From VXNJ01 sp965249595 (lineage in GTDB: Bacteria; Chloroflexota; UBA11872; VXNJ01): a stretch of DNA of 64,000 bases. The DNA lies in contig OZ252242.1 of assembly GCA_965249595.1 (NCBI GenBank), forward strand, positions 1 through 64,000. The letters run 5' to 3'. How positions within the stretch are numbered: position 1 is the stretch's first letter; every line of letters begins with the position of its first letter. Positions 27,479 to 36,561 of the stretch are shown here, piece by piece. The notes beneath the pieces were generated by a model that saw nothing but the letters and a program-made list of their open reading frames with translations, did no database searches and was not told the DNA's origin. The position numbers and the translations under genes are program-made.

Positions 27479-28183
27479 TTAGTGTTCGTCGCGGCTGGCA
27501 GCGAGACCGCCATCGCGTCGAACTAGGAAACCGTGCAGGCCAGCGAGCACCAATAGTGCCAGCGGCCCAACCAGGAAATGCAGGGTGTAAAAGCGGGTCA
27601 GCGTGGCCTGACCGATTTCACTGCCGCCGAAGAGGAGCAACTGGACCCATTCGCCAAATATTGGCCCTTGTTCAATGACCTGCGATGCCCCGCTGGTAAT
27701 CCAATAGGCGTTTTGGTCCCAGGGCAGGACGTAGCCGGTTAGAACCGTCAGCATCGCCAGCAACAGCATGACGACGCCGAGAACCCAATTGCCGCCGCGT
27801 CCGGCGTAGGCGCCGGTGTAGAAGACTCGCAGCAGGTGGGCAAACGAGAAGATGATCAGGGCATGACCGGAAATGAAATGCAAGTTCTTAATCAGGCCCC
27901 CGAAGAAGACCTCGGTTTCCAGGCGAACCATGCTCTCATAGGCGGCATCAACTTCTGGGACGTAGTGAAACATCAGCAGCACGCCGGTAACAAACATGAT
28001 CAACAGCGAATATGCCGAGAGCAGTCCCAGTCCCAGTGAATAGGAAGGTCGCAGGCTGGCTCGACTAACGTGAACCGGGTGCAGACTCAGGAAAAAATTC
28101 CGTGTAACGGCCCGTGAACGACTGGTGAAATCGCCACCGGCCGCCGCGTTCGGAGGTGCCAGTGCATCGCCGGAATCGTGCAT
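27479..28183 (-). CDS. Cytochrome b N-terminal subunit (b6-like)
   Basis: 234-residue membrane protein with the four heme-bearing helices of cytochrome b. Heme ligand pairs H102/H116 (13 residues between) and H202/H217 (14 between), plus the quinol-site YVLPWDQNAYW. The 14-residue spacing in the second pair is that of b6-type and Gram-positive cytochrome b. The ATG has AGGAG about 10 nt upstream. It is followed by subunit IV, Rieske and cytochrome c, and preceded by a flavo-iron-sulfur protein. Quinol oxidation with menaquinol is inferred from menG in the window. Confidence 0.93.
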   Translation of the reverse strand: MHDSGDALAPPNAAAGGDFTSRSRAVTRNFFLSLHPVHVSRASLRPSYSLGLGLLSAYSLLIMFVTGVLLMFHYVPEVDAAYESMVRLETEVFFGGLIKNLHFISGHALIIFSFAHLLRVFYTGAYAGRGGNWVLGVVMLLLAMLTVLTGYVLPWDQNAYWITSGASQVIEQGPIFGEWVQLLLFGGSEIGQATLTRFYTLHFLVGPLALLVLAGLHGFLVRRDGGLAASRDEH

Positions 28184-28283
28184 CAGGGTGAGCTGCTCCT
28201 GCTGCGGTCGCGGAAAGGTGACGCATACATTTTCTCAATACGCGGCGTGTTCAAAGCCCGGCTGGGCACCGAGTTGGTCACTC

Positions 28284-30062
28284 TCAAGAAATGGCCCCCA
28301 GCAGCTCGAGCTCTTCGGCGAACGAAAACCATTCGAAGCCGATCACATCGGTGGGGCAAACCTCGGCGCAGAGGCCGCAGTTAGTACAGGTCGACTCGTC
28401 TTTGAGGATCAATACGGCATCGGACTGGCCGTCCGATTGCCGCTGGGCGTCCAATCCGGCCCCGAATGCTCCCGCCAACAACCCGTCAAGTCCGCTGCCG
28501 GTAACGCCCTCCGGGGAGGCCAGTTGCAAACACTGGTGCGGACACACATCGACGCAATCGCCGCAGGTAATGCAACGCGGACTTTCAAAAACGGTGTTGA
28601 CGTTGCATTTGAGACAACGCCGGGCTTCGGCCCTGGCTTCGTCTGCGGTAAATCCCAGATCCGGTTGGTCAAAGGGGCCACGGCGGGTCGGCTTCAACAT
28701 CACCGGGTCTTGCGGCAACAGATTCAGGTAGCCCGATTCCTGAAAGTCGTTGGTGCCGATCGGGTCCATTGCGCCGCTGCGGCGCACCGCCAAGGTTGCC
28801 CCTTGAATTAGGCCTTCTGCATTGGCGGCTGCTTGATGACCGGCCGCCACGGCATAGACAACGCCATCGTTGGCATGCGGCGAAGGGGCCTCAATAACGT
28901 TTTTGGGCTTAGGCGCCAGGTGGTAGATCGCCGGGCGCGCGTCAAGCATCGGATCACCCATCGGCAGCACCAATACGTCGGCCGTGATGCTTCCCCGGCC
29001 CAGCCCCAGCGGTACCTCGAACGTCGAGCCTTCGCGAACTATCGGCTCCGGCCAAGCCCCCAGGACGATCTTTACGCCCTCGCGTTGGGCCTCTTTGGCC
29101 GCTGCCGGTGACCCGAATATCTTTTCCGAAACCATCGTTACATCGGCGCTGCTTCCGCCGGCGCGTTGAATTCGCACGGCACTGCGAGCGGCGGCAATAG
29201 AGCGATTGCATCCACCGGCAATGACCACTCGATCGCCGATCGTGGCAGTCATACCGGGACGAAAGCCGTCGATAAGTTCAGGGACCGATAGCAAGGTCCC
29301 GCCGTCGCCGCGGCGCCACTGGTCTGGGTCTCCGACCGCAACGATTACCGCATCGTAGGCTCGGCCCAGTTCGTTCAGGTCGATTTCGACGCCCAAGCGC
29401 CGAGAGTAATCAATATTTACGCCCGGCATCGCCAACACCGCATTGATCTCGGCGACAACGGTACTGCGCGGTATCAGATATTCAGGAATTCCGCGAAGCA
29501 TCATCCCACCAGGCCGATCGGAAGCCTCGAAGATGTCAATGGCGTGGCCGAGCAGGGCCAAATCATGGGCGGCCGTCAGCCCGGCCGGGCCGGCTCCGAT
29601 GATGGCCACGCGGGCGTCGCTGCGCCGGTCGGCGCCGCTGCGCTGGCGGTACTGGCTAAGCGCGTATATCGATGCCGCCGTGCGCGAATTTTCCGGCGCG
29701 CGGGCCGGAGCGGCCAGATCGGACGGCCGAGTGGTGGGGCCAGCAATATTGGCCGCAAATCGCTGCAGCGCGGCAATTTCAATCGGCTCGTCGATTGACC
29801 CGCGGCGGCACGCGCTCTGACAGGGCGCCGAACATGCGCTCCCGCAAACAGCGGCGAATGGGTTGGATTGTCGGGCGATGTCCCAGGCGGCCTGATATTC
29901 GCCGCGAGCAATAGCCGTAACCATACCGCGGGCATCGGTGCCGGCCGGGCACGCGGCCTGACAGCTGACGTGTTCGCGGTAGTAATCAAGACCAGTAAGC
30001 CGGACCCTTAGGTCTGCCTGGTCGCCAGCGCTTGAAGCGCTGGCGCCACTAGATCGCGCCAT
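28284..30062 (-). CDS. GltD-like FAD/NAD(P) oxidoreductase with C-terminal ferredoxin
   Basis: 592-residue cytoplasmic flavo-iron-sulfur protein. N-terminal GltD-type cluster region (HVSCQAACPAGTDARGM, CGSACSAPCQSACRRG, about 25-105), a two-dinucleotide flavoprotein domain (AIIGAGPAGLTAAHDLALLG; NAD part VVIAGGCNRSIAAARSA), and a C-terminal extension with CxxC motifs and two 4Fe-4S clusters (CITCGDCVDVCPHQC and CTNCGLCAEVCPTDV). The frame is open to 30212, but ATG 30062 avoids overlap with gatD. It lies 100 nt upstream of cytochrome b, so it may feed NAD(P)H electrons to, or take them from, that complex. No GltB partner is present; glutamate synthase is unlikely. Confidence 0.85.
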   Translation of the reverse strand: MARSSGASASSAGDQADLRVRLTGLDYYREHVSCQAACPAGTDARGMVTAIARGEYQAAWDIARQSNPFAAVCGSACSAPCQSACRRGSIDEPIEIAALQRFAANIAGPTTRPSDLAAPARAPENSRTAASIYALSQYRQRSGADRRSDARVAIIGAGPAGLTAAHDLALLGHAIDIFEASDRPGGMMLRGIPEYLIPRSTVVAEINAVLAMPGVNIDYSRRLGVEIDLNELGRAYDAVIVAVGDPDQWRRGDGGTLLSVPELIDGFRPGMTATIGDRVVIAGGCNRSIAAARSAVRIQRAGGSSADVTMVSEKIFGSPAAAKEAQREGVKIVLGAWPEPIVREGSTFEVPLGLGRGSITADVLVLPMGDPMLDARPAIYHLAPKPKNVIEAPSPHANDGVVYAVAAGHQAAANAEGLIQGATLAVRRSGAMDPIGTNDFQESGYLNLLPQDPVMLKPTRRGPFDQPDLGFTADEARAEARRCLKCNVNTVFESPRCITCGDCVDVCPHQCLQLASPEGVTGSGLDGLLAGAFGAGLDAQRQSDGQSDAVLILKDESTCTNCGLCAEVCPTDVIGFEWFSFAEELELLGAIS

Positions 30063-30108
30063 CGGTGCGGGGGGAATCCCTAAAGTCGGATTAACTAACC
30101 TGCGGATT

Positions 30109-30897
30109 TTATCTTTGCCCGAACGATTCGCGCGGCTGAAGCGCCTTTGACCGGCTTCGCCAGCCCACCAGATCACGGGCGCCGGCGTGGGCTGCCCACT
30201 CAGCGCGGTCATCTAACCGGGTAAGTTCTTCGGTGTGCCCACGGCGCGCCAGGGCAAGCCCAATCAAGTGATCGGCAAAGGCCGGATTTTTCGGCAACAG
30301 CGATCCGTGCAAATAAGTTCCAAAAACTGTACCCGCCCAGGCACCCTCGGTGCGGTCGGCGGAGTTATTTCCATGGCCATCGTCAACCGTGGCCAATGGC
30401 GACTGCCCGGCACCCAAATACGTGCGTCCGCCGTGATTCTCAAATCCGACCAACGGCTCGTCCCGCCAGGTAGCGGTTACGTTGCCGATGCACCGGGCAG
30501 CGGAACGACCCGGGTGGATGGTCTCCAGGTCGAGTAGGCCCAATCCGGCCAATTCGACGCCATCGGCGTCAACGTAGCGATGGCCCATGAGCTGGTAGCC
30601 ACCGCAGACTGCCAGCAAGACCACCGCGTCGGCAACGCACCGCCTAAGGCTTCCACCGGTCGGCCCGCCCAGTGCCGCGCTGGCCAATCGCTGTTGGCGA
30701 TCCTGCCCGCCGCCGATTAGGATCACGTCGACATCTGCTGGGGTAAAGGGTCGGTCTGCCGTCAAGGGCAGCACCGAAACCTCGAATCCGCGCCATTGAA
30801 AGCGCCGCTGGATGCACTCGACATTTCCGCGATCGGCGTAAATGTTCATCAGTTCGGGCAGCAGGTGCCCAATGCGAATTTTTATTTGTCCGCCCAA
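30109..30897 (-). CDS. gatD: Lipid II isoglutaminyl synthase, glutaminase subunit
   Basis: 262 residues, CobB/CobQ-type class I amidotransferase. It supplies ammonia to MurT for amidation of D-Glu in lipid II. Catalytic Cys in LAVCGGYQLMG and His in GTYLHGSLLPKNP; IGHLLPELMNIYADRGN is the GatD N-terminal signature. It overlaps murT by 16 nt. The pair marks a peptidoglycan with D-isoglutamine, usual in Gram-positive and related bacteria. Confidence 0.94.
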   Translation of the reverse strand: MGGQIKIRIGHLLPELMNIYADRGNVECIQRRFQWRGFEVSVLPLTADRPFTPADVDVILIGGGQDRQQRLASAALGGPTGGSLRRCVADAVVLLAVCGGYQLMGHRYVDADGVELAGLGLLDLETIHPGRSAARCIGNVTATWRDEPLVGFENHGGRTYLGAGQSPLATVDDGHGNNSADRTEGAWAGTVFGTYLHGSLLPKNPAFADHLIGLALARRGHTEELTRLDDRAEWAAHAGARDLVGWRSRSKALQPRESFGQR

Positions 30898-32258
30898 TAC
30901 TGCTCGGCCGCACCACGGCCGACTAGGACTTTCCGAAATTCAAGCATGGCGGTGTAGGTAGAAAGTACCAACAATCGCCCCCGGCATCGCCCCAGGGCCG
31001 CGTCAAGAGCCGGTTCGACCGGTCCATCGACGGAATAATCCACCGCCAAACCGGCATATTTGAGACGTAACGCCATGTCGGCGGCCCGCGAGCCGCCGGT
31101 AACTAGCGAACGCGGACCCATCTGGGAAAAGTTGACATCCCAGATCCAGGACACATCCTCGCCATCGGCGACGCGATCGTTTAGCAATACCAGGAGATCG
31201 GCATTTTCGCCGGCGACGAGCCGGGCCAGCTCGTTGGCGCCGGCCGGGTTCTTCATCAGCATGAGGGTTATCTCGACCGAACCCAACATGACTCGCTCGG
31301 CCCGACCAAAACTTGGAGGCACCGCCGACATTTGGTCCGCCGCCCGACTCGGTTCAATGCCAAGCGCCGAACTTGCGGCCAAGGCCGCCAGCAGGTTGTA
31401 GGCGTTAAATGCGCCCGGCAGCGGGCTCTCAATCGACATTGGCCCAATCGGTTCGGCCAGTTCCATCTTTAAACCTTGGAGGTCCGCCGCGGTGATGCGA
31501 CCGACCACATCGAGCGAGGGGCGTGAGAGGGCGCATGCTGAGCACCGCCAGCGCCCCAAGTGCGAAAAGGCCAATCCGGAGTAGTCGAGAACTTGGCCGC
31601 ATTCGGGACACAGTATCGAATCGGCCCACTCATCGGGTTGGCGCTCGCTGGCGGTGTGCTCCAATCCAAAGGTGACGACGGTTCCGCGGTGGGAATTGCC
31701 GATTTGGGCCAGGCCCGGATCGTCGGCATTGATGACCAGTACCGGAAAGTTCTTGCATTCGCCAAGGGCGGCGGCAATTCCACGGACCAGCGAATCTAGC
31801 TCCCCGTAACGATCAAGCTGATCCCGAAACAAATTGGTGAGAACGACCGCCCGCGGCCGCAATCGCGGCAGGCTGGCTATCAATTGGGCCTCATCAATTT
31901 CAAAAACGCCGACAGCCGACGACGGCCACCGCGGACGGCCGGTCGGCCCGACTTTCGAAAGCAGCAAGGAGAGGATCCCGCGTGAGAGATTTGAGCCGGT
32001 GACATTGGTAAGGGGGTGCCAGCCGTCGCCCGAGATTGCGGCACCGATCAAAGCGGTTGTAGTCGTCTTGCCATTGGTGCCCGAGACCAATATATGGCCC
32101 TGCGGGATCTGCTCAACCAGTTGGTAAAGCAAGTTTGGCGCGATAGCCTCGGCCACCAATCCCGGCAGGGCATTGCCGCCGCGCCCAAGGCATCTTGAAA
32201 CTAGCGCCGCCGCCCGGGCCACCGCTACCGCGAGGAATCGCCGCAGGGCCACCGCCAT
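30882..32258 (-). CDS. murT: Lipid II isoglutaminyl synthase, Mur ligase subunit
   Basis: 458 residues, Mur ligase family with a DUF1727-type C-terminal domain. ATP site HILVSGTNGKTTTTALIG (about 59-70). A zinc ribbon with CPEC and CSAC is inserted in the middle domain, a hallmark of MurT. It activates the D-Glu carboxylate of lipid II and uses ammonia from GatD. It is downstream of pepF by 8 nt in one transcript. Confidence 0.94.
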   Translation of the reverse strand: MAVALRRFLAVAVARAAALVSRCLGRGGNALPGLVAEAIAPNLLYQLVEQIPQGHILVSGTNGKTTTTALIGAAISGDGWHPLTNVTGSNLSRGILSLLLSKVGPTGRPRWPSSAVGVFEIDEAQLIASLPRLRPRAVVLTNLFRDQLDRYGELDSLVRGIAAALGECKNFPVLVINADDPGLAQIGNSHRGTVVTFGLEHTASERQPDEWADSILCPECGQVLDYSGLAFSHLGRWRCSACALSRPSLDVVGRITAADLQGLKMELAEPIGPMSIESPLPGAFNAYNLLAALAASSALGIEPSRAADQMSAVPPSFGRAERVMLGSVEITLMLMKNPAGANELARLVAGENADLLVLLNDRVADGEDVSWIWDVNFSQMGPRSLVTGGSRAADMALRLKYAGLAVDYSVDGPVEPALDAALGRCRGRLLVLSTYTAMLEFRKVLVGRGAAEQYWADK

Positions 32259-32266
32259 AACGCCGA

Positions 32267-34078
32267 TCAGGCGCCCTCAGCCAATTGCTCAGCCTCGGCA
32301 ATCAAATCCGCCACCAAGCCAAGGCCGCGCGACCAAAGACCCGGGTCAGCCAGGTCGACGCCCAGCGGCCGCACCAATTCTTCCGGCGATGCCGAGCCGC
32401 CGCGCGAGAGCATGCGCAGGTATTCGGGTACGAATTCGTCACCTTGCTGTCGATAGACGTCGTAGAGCGCCAGTACCAGCAGGTGCCCGAAGCTGTAGGC
32501 GTAGGTGTAAAACGGCGTGTGAATAAAGTGCGGGATGTAGCTCCACCAGCATGCATAGTCGGCGGTCAATTCGACGGCGTCGCCGTGCATCGGCGCATTG
32601 GCCTCCATCCAGAGTTGTCCGATTCGTTCAGCCGACAGTTCGCCCTCATTGCGCCGCGCCGCATGGGAGGAACGTTCAAATTGGGTTAACACGATTTGTC
32701 GAAAAATGGTGGCAAATGCATCCTCGATCTTGCCGGTGAGCAGCGAGAGACGTTGACCGCGATCTTGGGTAGTGGAAAGCAGCTGGTGGAAGACGATCAT
32801 CTCGCCGAAGACAGAAGCAGTCTCGGCCATCGTCAGCGGCGTGTGCGCCTGCAGATATCCAACCTGGCGGGCCAAATACTGATGTATCCCATGGCCGAGT
32901 TCGTGGGCGACGGTCATCACGTCACGGGTACGGTCGGTGTAATTGCAAAGAATGTAGGGATGCGCGCTGGCCGGACCACCGGCTGAAAACGCGCCTCCGC
33001 GTTTGCCGTTCCGCAATTCGGCGTCGATCCAATTGGAGTTGAAAAACCGCTCCACGATTTCCCCGGCACCGGGATCGAACCCAGCGTAACTTTCGGTGAC
33101 GATCCGGCGGGCCTCGGCCCAATCCCAGCTGCCGGTATCCGGGGCGAGCGGGGCGTAGCGGTCGTAATCGAAAAGCTTGTCGTACCCGAGCAGGCGGCGC
33201 TTTAGGTGGTAGTAGCGGATTACCAGCGGATAGGCGGCGGTGCAGGCATCGATTAACGCCTCGACTGAATCTTGGGATATCTCGTTGGCGAGGTTGCGGG
33301 CGGCCATCGGGTGCCCGCGATCGCGCAATTGATCCTCGACGTTGTGGTCCTGCAGCAAGACGTTGAATATGTAGGTGAGGACGCGCGAATTGGCGCGCAG
33401 CGTGTCGGAGAGGCCGCTGGCAGCCGCTCGCCGGACTCGGCGATCGTGGTCGTGGAGCAGGGCCAGGGTTGCCGATTCATTGAGGCGCTCACGGCCACCG
33501 GGGAGTTCGACTTCGCACTCAAGTGAACTGGTTATTTCATCGAACAGGCGCGAGAAGGCGCGGGCCCCGGTATTAGCCTTCTGTTCAAGCGCCTCTTCGA
33601 CCGGCTGTTCGAGGACGTGAGGGCGGTAAGCCAGTCCCTTTTCCAGGTAGTGGGCGAACTCGGCGAGCGCCGGGTCGGCGATGATCTTTTTGGTATGGAC
33701 GTCGGGCAAAGCAAGCCACTCAAGCTCGAAAAACAGCAACTGCGCGCGCAGCGACGAATTGGCCTCGCCGGAGCGTGCCGTCAAGGCTCCGATCGCTGGG
33801 TCGGAGCTGTCTGCGGCATGGCAGAGATGGGCGTAGATTAGGGGTTTATCGGACAGTTCGGACAGTACCTGCAGTCGCCTGAGGGCCTGGGCAAGATCTG
33901 CCGCTTCCAACTCGCCGACACGACCGGAAAATTCGCTGCGAAATCCTTGCGCCTGGTCCGCCGCTAGCGCCAGGTCGGACTCAATGGCCGGATCGGATAT
34001 TCCCGAGTAGAGGTCCGACAGGTCCCAGGTAACGCCGTCGGCGCTGCTGGTCGGCGGGGCGATCTTGGTTTCGCTCAT
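32267..34078 (-). CDS. pepF: Oligoendopeptidase F family zinc peptidase (M3B)
   Basis: 603-residue cytoplasmic metallopeptidase that degrades oligopeptides. The zinc motif HELGH (392-396) sits in MTVAHELGHGIHQY, with a downstream Glu in LTMAETASVFGEM as third ligand. The N-terminal helical domain and length fit PepF. It has a strong AAGGAG site before the ATG and starts the minus-strand run pepF-murT-gatD-flavoprotein-cytochrome complex; divergent from metG. Confidence 0.94.
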   Translation of the reverse strand: MSETKIAPPTSSADGVTWDLSDLYSGISDPAIESDLALAADQAQGFRSEFSGRVGELEAADLAQALRRLQVLSELSDKPLIYAHLCHAADSSDPAIGALTARSGEANSSLRAQLLFFELEWLALPDVHTKKIIADPALAEFAHYLEKGLAYRPHVLEQPVEEALEQKANTGARAFSRLFDEITSSLECEVELPGGRERLNESATLALLHDHDRRVRRAAASGLSDTLRANSRVLTYIFNVLLQDHNVEDQLRDRGHPMAARNLANEISQDSVEALIDACTAAYPLVIRYYHLKRRLLGYDKLFDYDRYAPLAPDTGSWDWAEARRIVTESYAGFDPGAGEIVERFFNSNWIDAELRNGKRGGAFSAGGPASAHPYILCNYTDRTRDVMTVAHELGHGIHQYLARQVGYLQAHTPLTMAETASVFGEMIVFHQLLSTTQDRGQRLSLLTGKIEDAFATIFRQIVLTQFERSSHAARRNEGELSAERIGQLWMEANAPMHGDAVELTADYACWWSYIPHFIHTPFYTYAYSFGHLLVLALYDVYRQQGDEFVPEYLRMLSRGGSASPEELVRPLGVDLADPGLWSRGLGLVADLIAEAEQLAEGA

Positions 34079-34157
34079 GGGTCTCCTTAGATGTGGGCCT
34101 TAAGACAGATACCGGATTTGCTCAATCGCCCGCCGTCGGGCGGGCTTGGCATGGCGA

Positions 34158-34184
34158 TTGATTTTGACTACCCGTTGGGATAAT
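34158..34184 (+). promoter_or_regulatory. Candidate extended -10 promoter for metG
   Basis: TGGGATAAT (34176-34184) is an extended -10 with GATAAT. A weak -35 TTGATT (34158-34163) lies at the short spacing of 15 nt. It would leave about 50 nt of leader before the ATG at 34240. Confidence 0.45.
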
Positions 34185-34239
34185 CGGGATTGACTCTGGC
34201 CAATATTGAAACCTTTGGCCTTTTACCGGCGAGGCGGCG

Positions 34240-35781
34240 ATGGGTAAGTACTACCAGGCTTGCGCAATCGATTACCCCAACGGGGCCCCGCACCTGGGGC
34301 ACGCATTTGAAAAAGTAGGGGCCGACTGCCAGGCCCGGTTTCAGCGGCTGCTGGGAAATGATGTCTATTTCTCCACCGGGGTGGACGAAAACTCGCTCAA
34401 CGTCGACCGCACCGCGCGCGCCAATGGCGAGGCTACGGCGGACTTCGTCAACCGGATGTCGCCGCATTTCGAGGCGCTCTGGAATCACCTGGAGATCTCA
34501 TCAACGAGCTTTATCCGCACTACTGAGCAGCGCCACTTTGCCGCCGCCCAGGAATTCTTCCGGCGCTCCCAGGCCAACGGAGATATCTACTTAGACCGTT
34601 ATGAAGGCTGGTATTGCCTTTCGTGCGAGAACTACTACGGCGAGGACGAGCTTGTCGAGGGGCTCTGTCCGATTCACCGGCGCTCGCCCGAATGGCTTGC
34701 CGAAGAGAACTATTTTTTCGCCCTGTCGCGCTATCGCGACCGACTGCGGGAGCACTTCCTCAAGAACCCGGATTTCGTAATCCCGCGCAGTCGCTACAAC
34801 GAGATGTTGGCCCTCATTGAGAGCGGCTTGAAGGACTTTTCGGTCTCTCGGCACAAGGCCAGTTGGGGAATCCCGGCTCCGGACGATTCCCAACACGTCA
34901 TCTATGTCTGGTTTGACGCACTAATCAATTACGCTACGGCGGTCGGTTTCGAATCCGATCAAGATTCCTTCGACCGCTGGTGGCCCTGTGACGCGCAGGT
35001 GATCGGCAAAGACATATTGCGGTTTCATGCGATCTACTGGCCGGCGATGCTCTGGTCCTGCGGGTTGTCCGAGCCGCGCCAGATCATCTCGCACGGGTTC
35101 ATTGACATGGCGGGCGAAAAGTTGAGCAAGTCGAGCGGTAACGTCATCGACCCCTACGACATTACCGCCCACTACGGGGTTGATCCGCTCCGTTACTACC
35201 TATTGCGGGAAATACGCTTCCTGCTCGACGGCAGTTTTCGCCGCGAAACCCTGGACTCGCGCTATCACCACGACCTTGGCAACGACTTGGGAAATCTTCT
35301 CAACCGCGCCGTTTCCATGATTGCGCGCTACCGGCACGGAGTGCTTCCCGGGCTCGGCGACCCCGATCCCGCCGATGAGGAACTAAAGGCTGCAGCGGCG
35401 AACGCGTGGAGTTTGGCGGATAGTCACTACCGGGTTTGGGAGTATTCCGATGCCCTAGCCGCCATTTGGCGTTACATCGCGGCCGCCAACCGCTACATCG
35501 ACCAAACCAAGCCGTTTCACATCGCCCGTGATCCTGACGCGGCCGCCCGGCTCGATACGATCCTCTATCTCCTGGCCGATAGCCTGCGCCGGATTTCGGT
35601 GTTGGTGAGTCCGGCGATGCCGACCGTGGCCCGCAAGATCGCTGCCCAGTTGGGATGTCCAGTTCCTCGCAGCGGTTCCTGGTCGCACGCTGGGCAATGG
35701 GCCACCACCGAATCGGGTGTCAACGTCCCGGGTGGGTCGCCATTGTTCCCGCGGCTGGAGGCGCTTCCAAGTAACGCTTGA
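34240..35781 (+). CDS. metG: Methionyl-tRNA synthetase
   Basis: Class I synthetase, 513 residues. HIGH motif as PHLGHAF, KMSKS as GEKLSKSSGN, and the connective zinc insertion with CLSC and CPIH ligands. The C-terminal helical anticodon domain is present; the C-terminal tRNA-binding (EMAP) domain is absent, as in the short form. GAGG precedes the ATG. It leads the run metG-tatD-polyprenyl synthase-menG-femX-murE. Confidence 0.96.
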   Translation: MGKYYQACAIDYPNGAPHLGHAFEKVGADCQARFQRLLGNDVYFSTGVDENSLNVDRTARANGEATADFVNRMSPHFEALWNHLEISSTSFIRTTEQRHFAAAQEFFRRSQANGDIYLDRYEGWYCLSCENYYGEDELVEGLCPIHRRSPEWLAEENYFFALSRYRDRLREHFLKNPDFVIPRSRYNEMLALIESGLKDFSVSRHKASWGIPAPDDSQHVIYVWFDALINYATAVGFESDQDSFDRWWPCDAQVIGKDILRFHAIYWPAMLWSCGLSEPRQIISHGFIDMAGEKLSKSSGNVIDPYDITAHYGVDPLRYYLLREIRFLLDGSFRRETLDSRYHHDLGNDLGNLLNRAVSMIARYRHGVLPGLGDPDPADEELKAAAANAWSLADSHYRVWEYSDALAAIWRYIAAANRYIDQTKPFHIARDPDAAARLDTILYLLADSLRRISVLVSPAMPTVARKIAAQLGCPVPRSGSWSHAGQWATTESGVNVPGGSPLFPRLEALPSNA

Positions 35782-35788
35782 TTCCGCG

Positions 35789-36553
35789 ATGTATTTCGAT
35801 TCGCACTGCCACATCAACGCCCCGGCCTTTGCCGATGATCTCGACGACGTACTTGGCCGCGCAGCGGCCGCCGGGGTGGCGACGATGCTGGTGGTCGGTT
35901 ACGACCTTGCCACCTCGCAGCGGGCGGTCGAGATAGCCGCCGATTGTCCCGCTGCCTACCCATCTGCCGGTCTACACCCCTTCGATGCCAAACAGCTGGA
36001 CGAGGACGCTCGGCACCACTTGGGTGATATGTATGCCCGCCGACTAGTATGCGCCGTCGGCGAGACCGGCATTGACCTGGCCGGCCGCGGTTATCCGCCG
36101 CTGGAGGATCAGCTACAGGCATTCCGCTGGCATCTTGACCGGGCCGAGGAGTTCTCCATGCCGGTAATCATCCACCAGCGTGAATCGGCCGGGGTTATAG
36201 CTGCCGAGTTAAAAGGCCGCTCGGTTGCCGGAGTTATGCACTGCTGGAGTCTGGGAGCCGAACCCTTAGACGCCTTTTTGAGCGCCGGATTTTACGTCTC
36301 ATTTGCCGGTCTGCTAACTTACCGCTCGGCCGAAACGGTGCGACAGGCGGCTGGCCAGGTACCCGCCGATCGCCTGTTGATAGAGACTGACAGCCCGTAT
36401 CTGACCCCGTCGCGGACCGGTCGCAGGCGCCGCAACGAACCTGCCAATCTGCCGCTAACCGCGGCCCTACTGGCTGAACTCAGGGGGATAACCGCGAGCG
36501 AAATCGCCGACATTACCACCACCAACGCCAAAACCCTCTTCGGGGTCGCCTGA
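35789..36553 (+). CDS. tatD: TatD family metal-dependent hydrolase/nuclease
   Basis: 254 residues; TIM-barrel amidohydrolase-fold DNase. Metal ligands in FDSHCHIN, the E in GETGIDL, H in IIHQRES and HCWS, and IETDSPYLTPS near the C-terminus. An open frame starts at 35717 inside metG, but the ATG at 35789 starts directly at the barrel and lies 8 nt after the metG stop. The metG-tatD linkage is widely conserved. Confidence 0.93.
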   Translation: MYFDSHCHINAPAFADDLDDVLGRAAAAGVATMLVVGYDLATSQRAVEIAADCPAAYPSAGLHPFDAKQLDEDARHHLGDMYARRLVCAVGETGIDLAGRGYPPLEDQLQAFRWHLDRAEEFSMPVIIHQRESAGVIAAELKGRSVAGVMHCWSLGAEPLDAFLSAGFYVSFAGLLTYRSAETVRQAAGQVPADRLLIETDSPYLTPSRTGRRRRNEPANLPLTAALLAELRGITASEIADITTTNAKTLFGVA

Positions 36554-36561
36554 GAAGCCCC

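Noticed and set aside
34110..34150. Short GC-rich hairpin (GCCCGCC/GGCGGGC) between pepF and metG as a terminator
   Set aside because: It lies at the start side of both divergent genes and is not followed by T residues.
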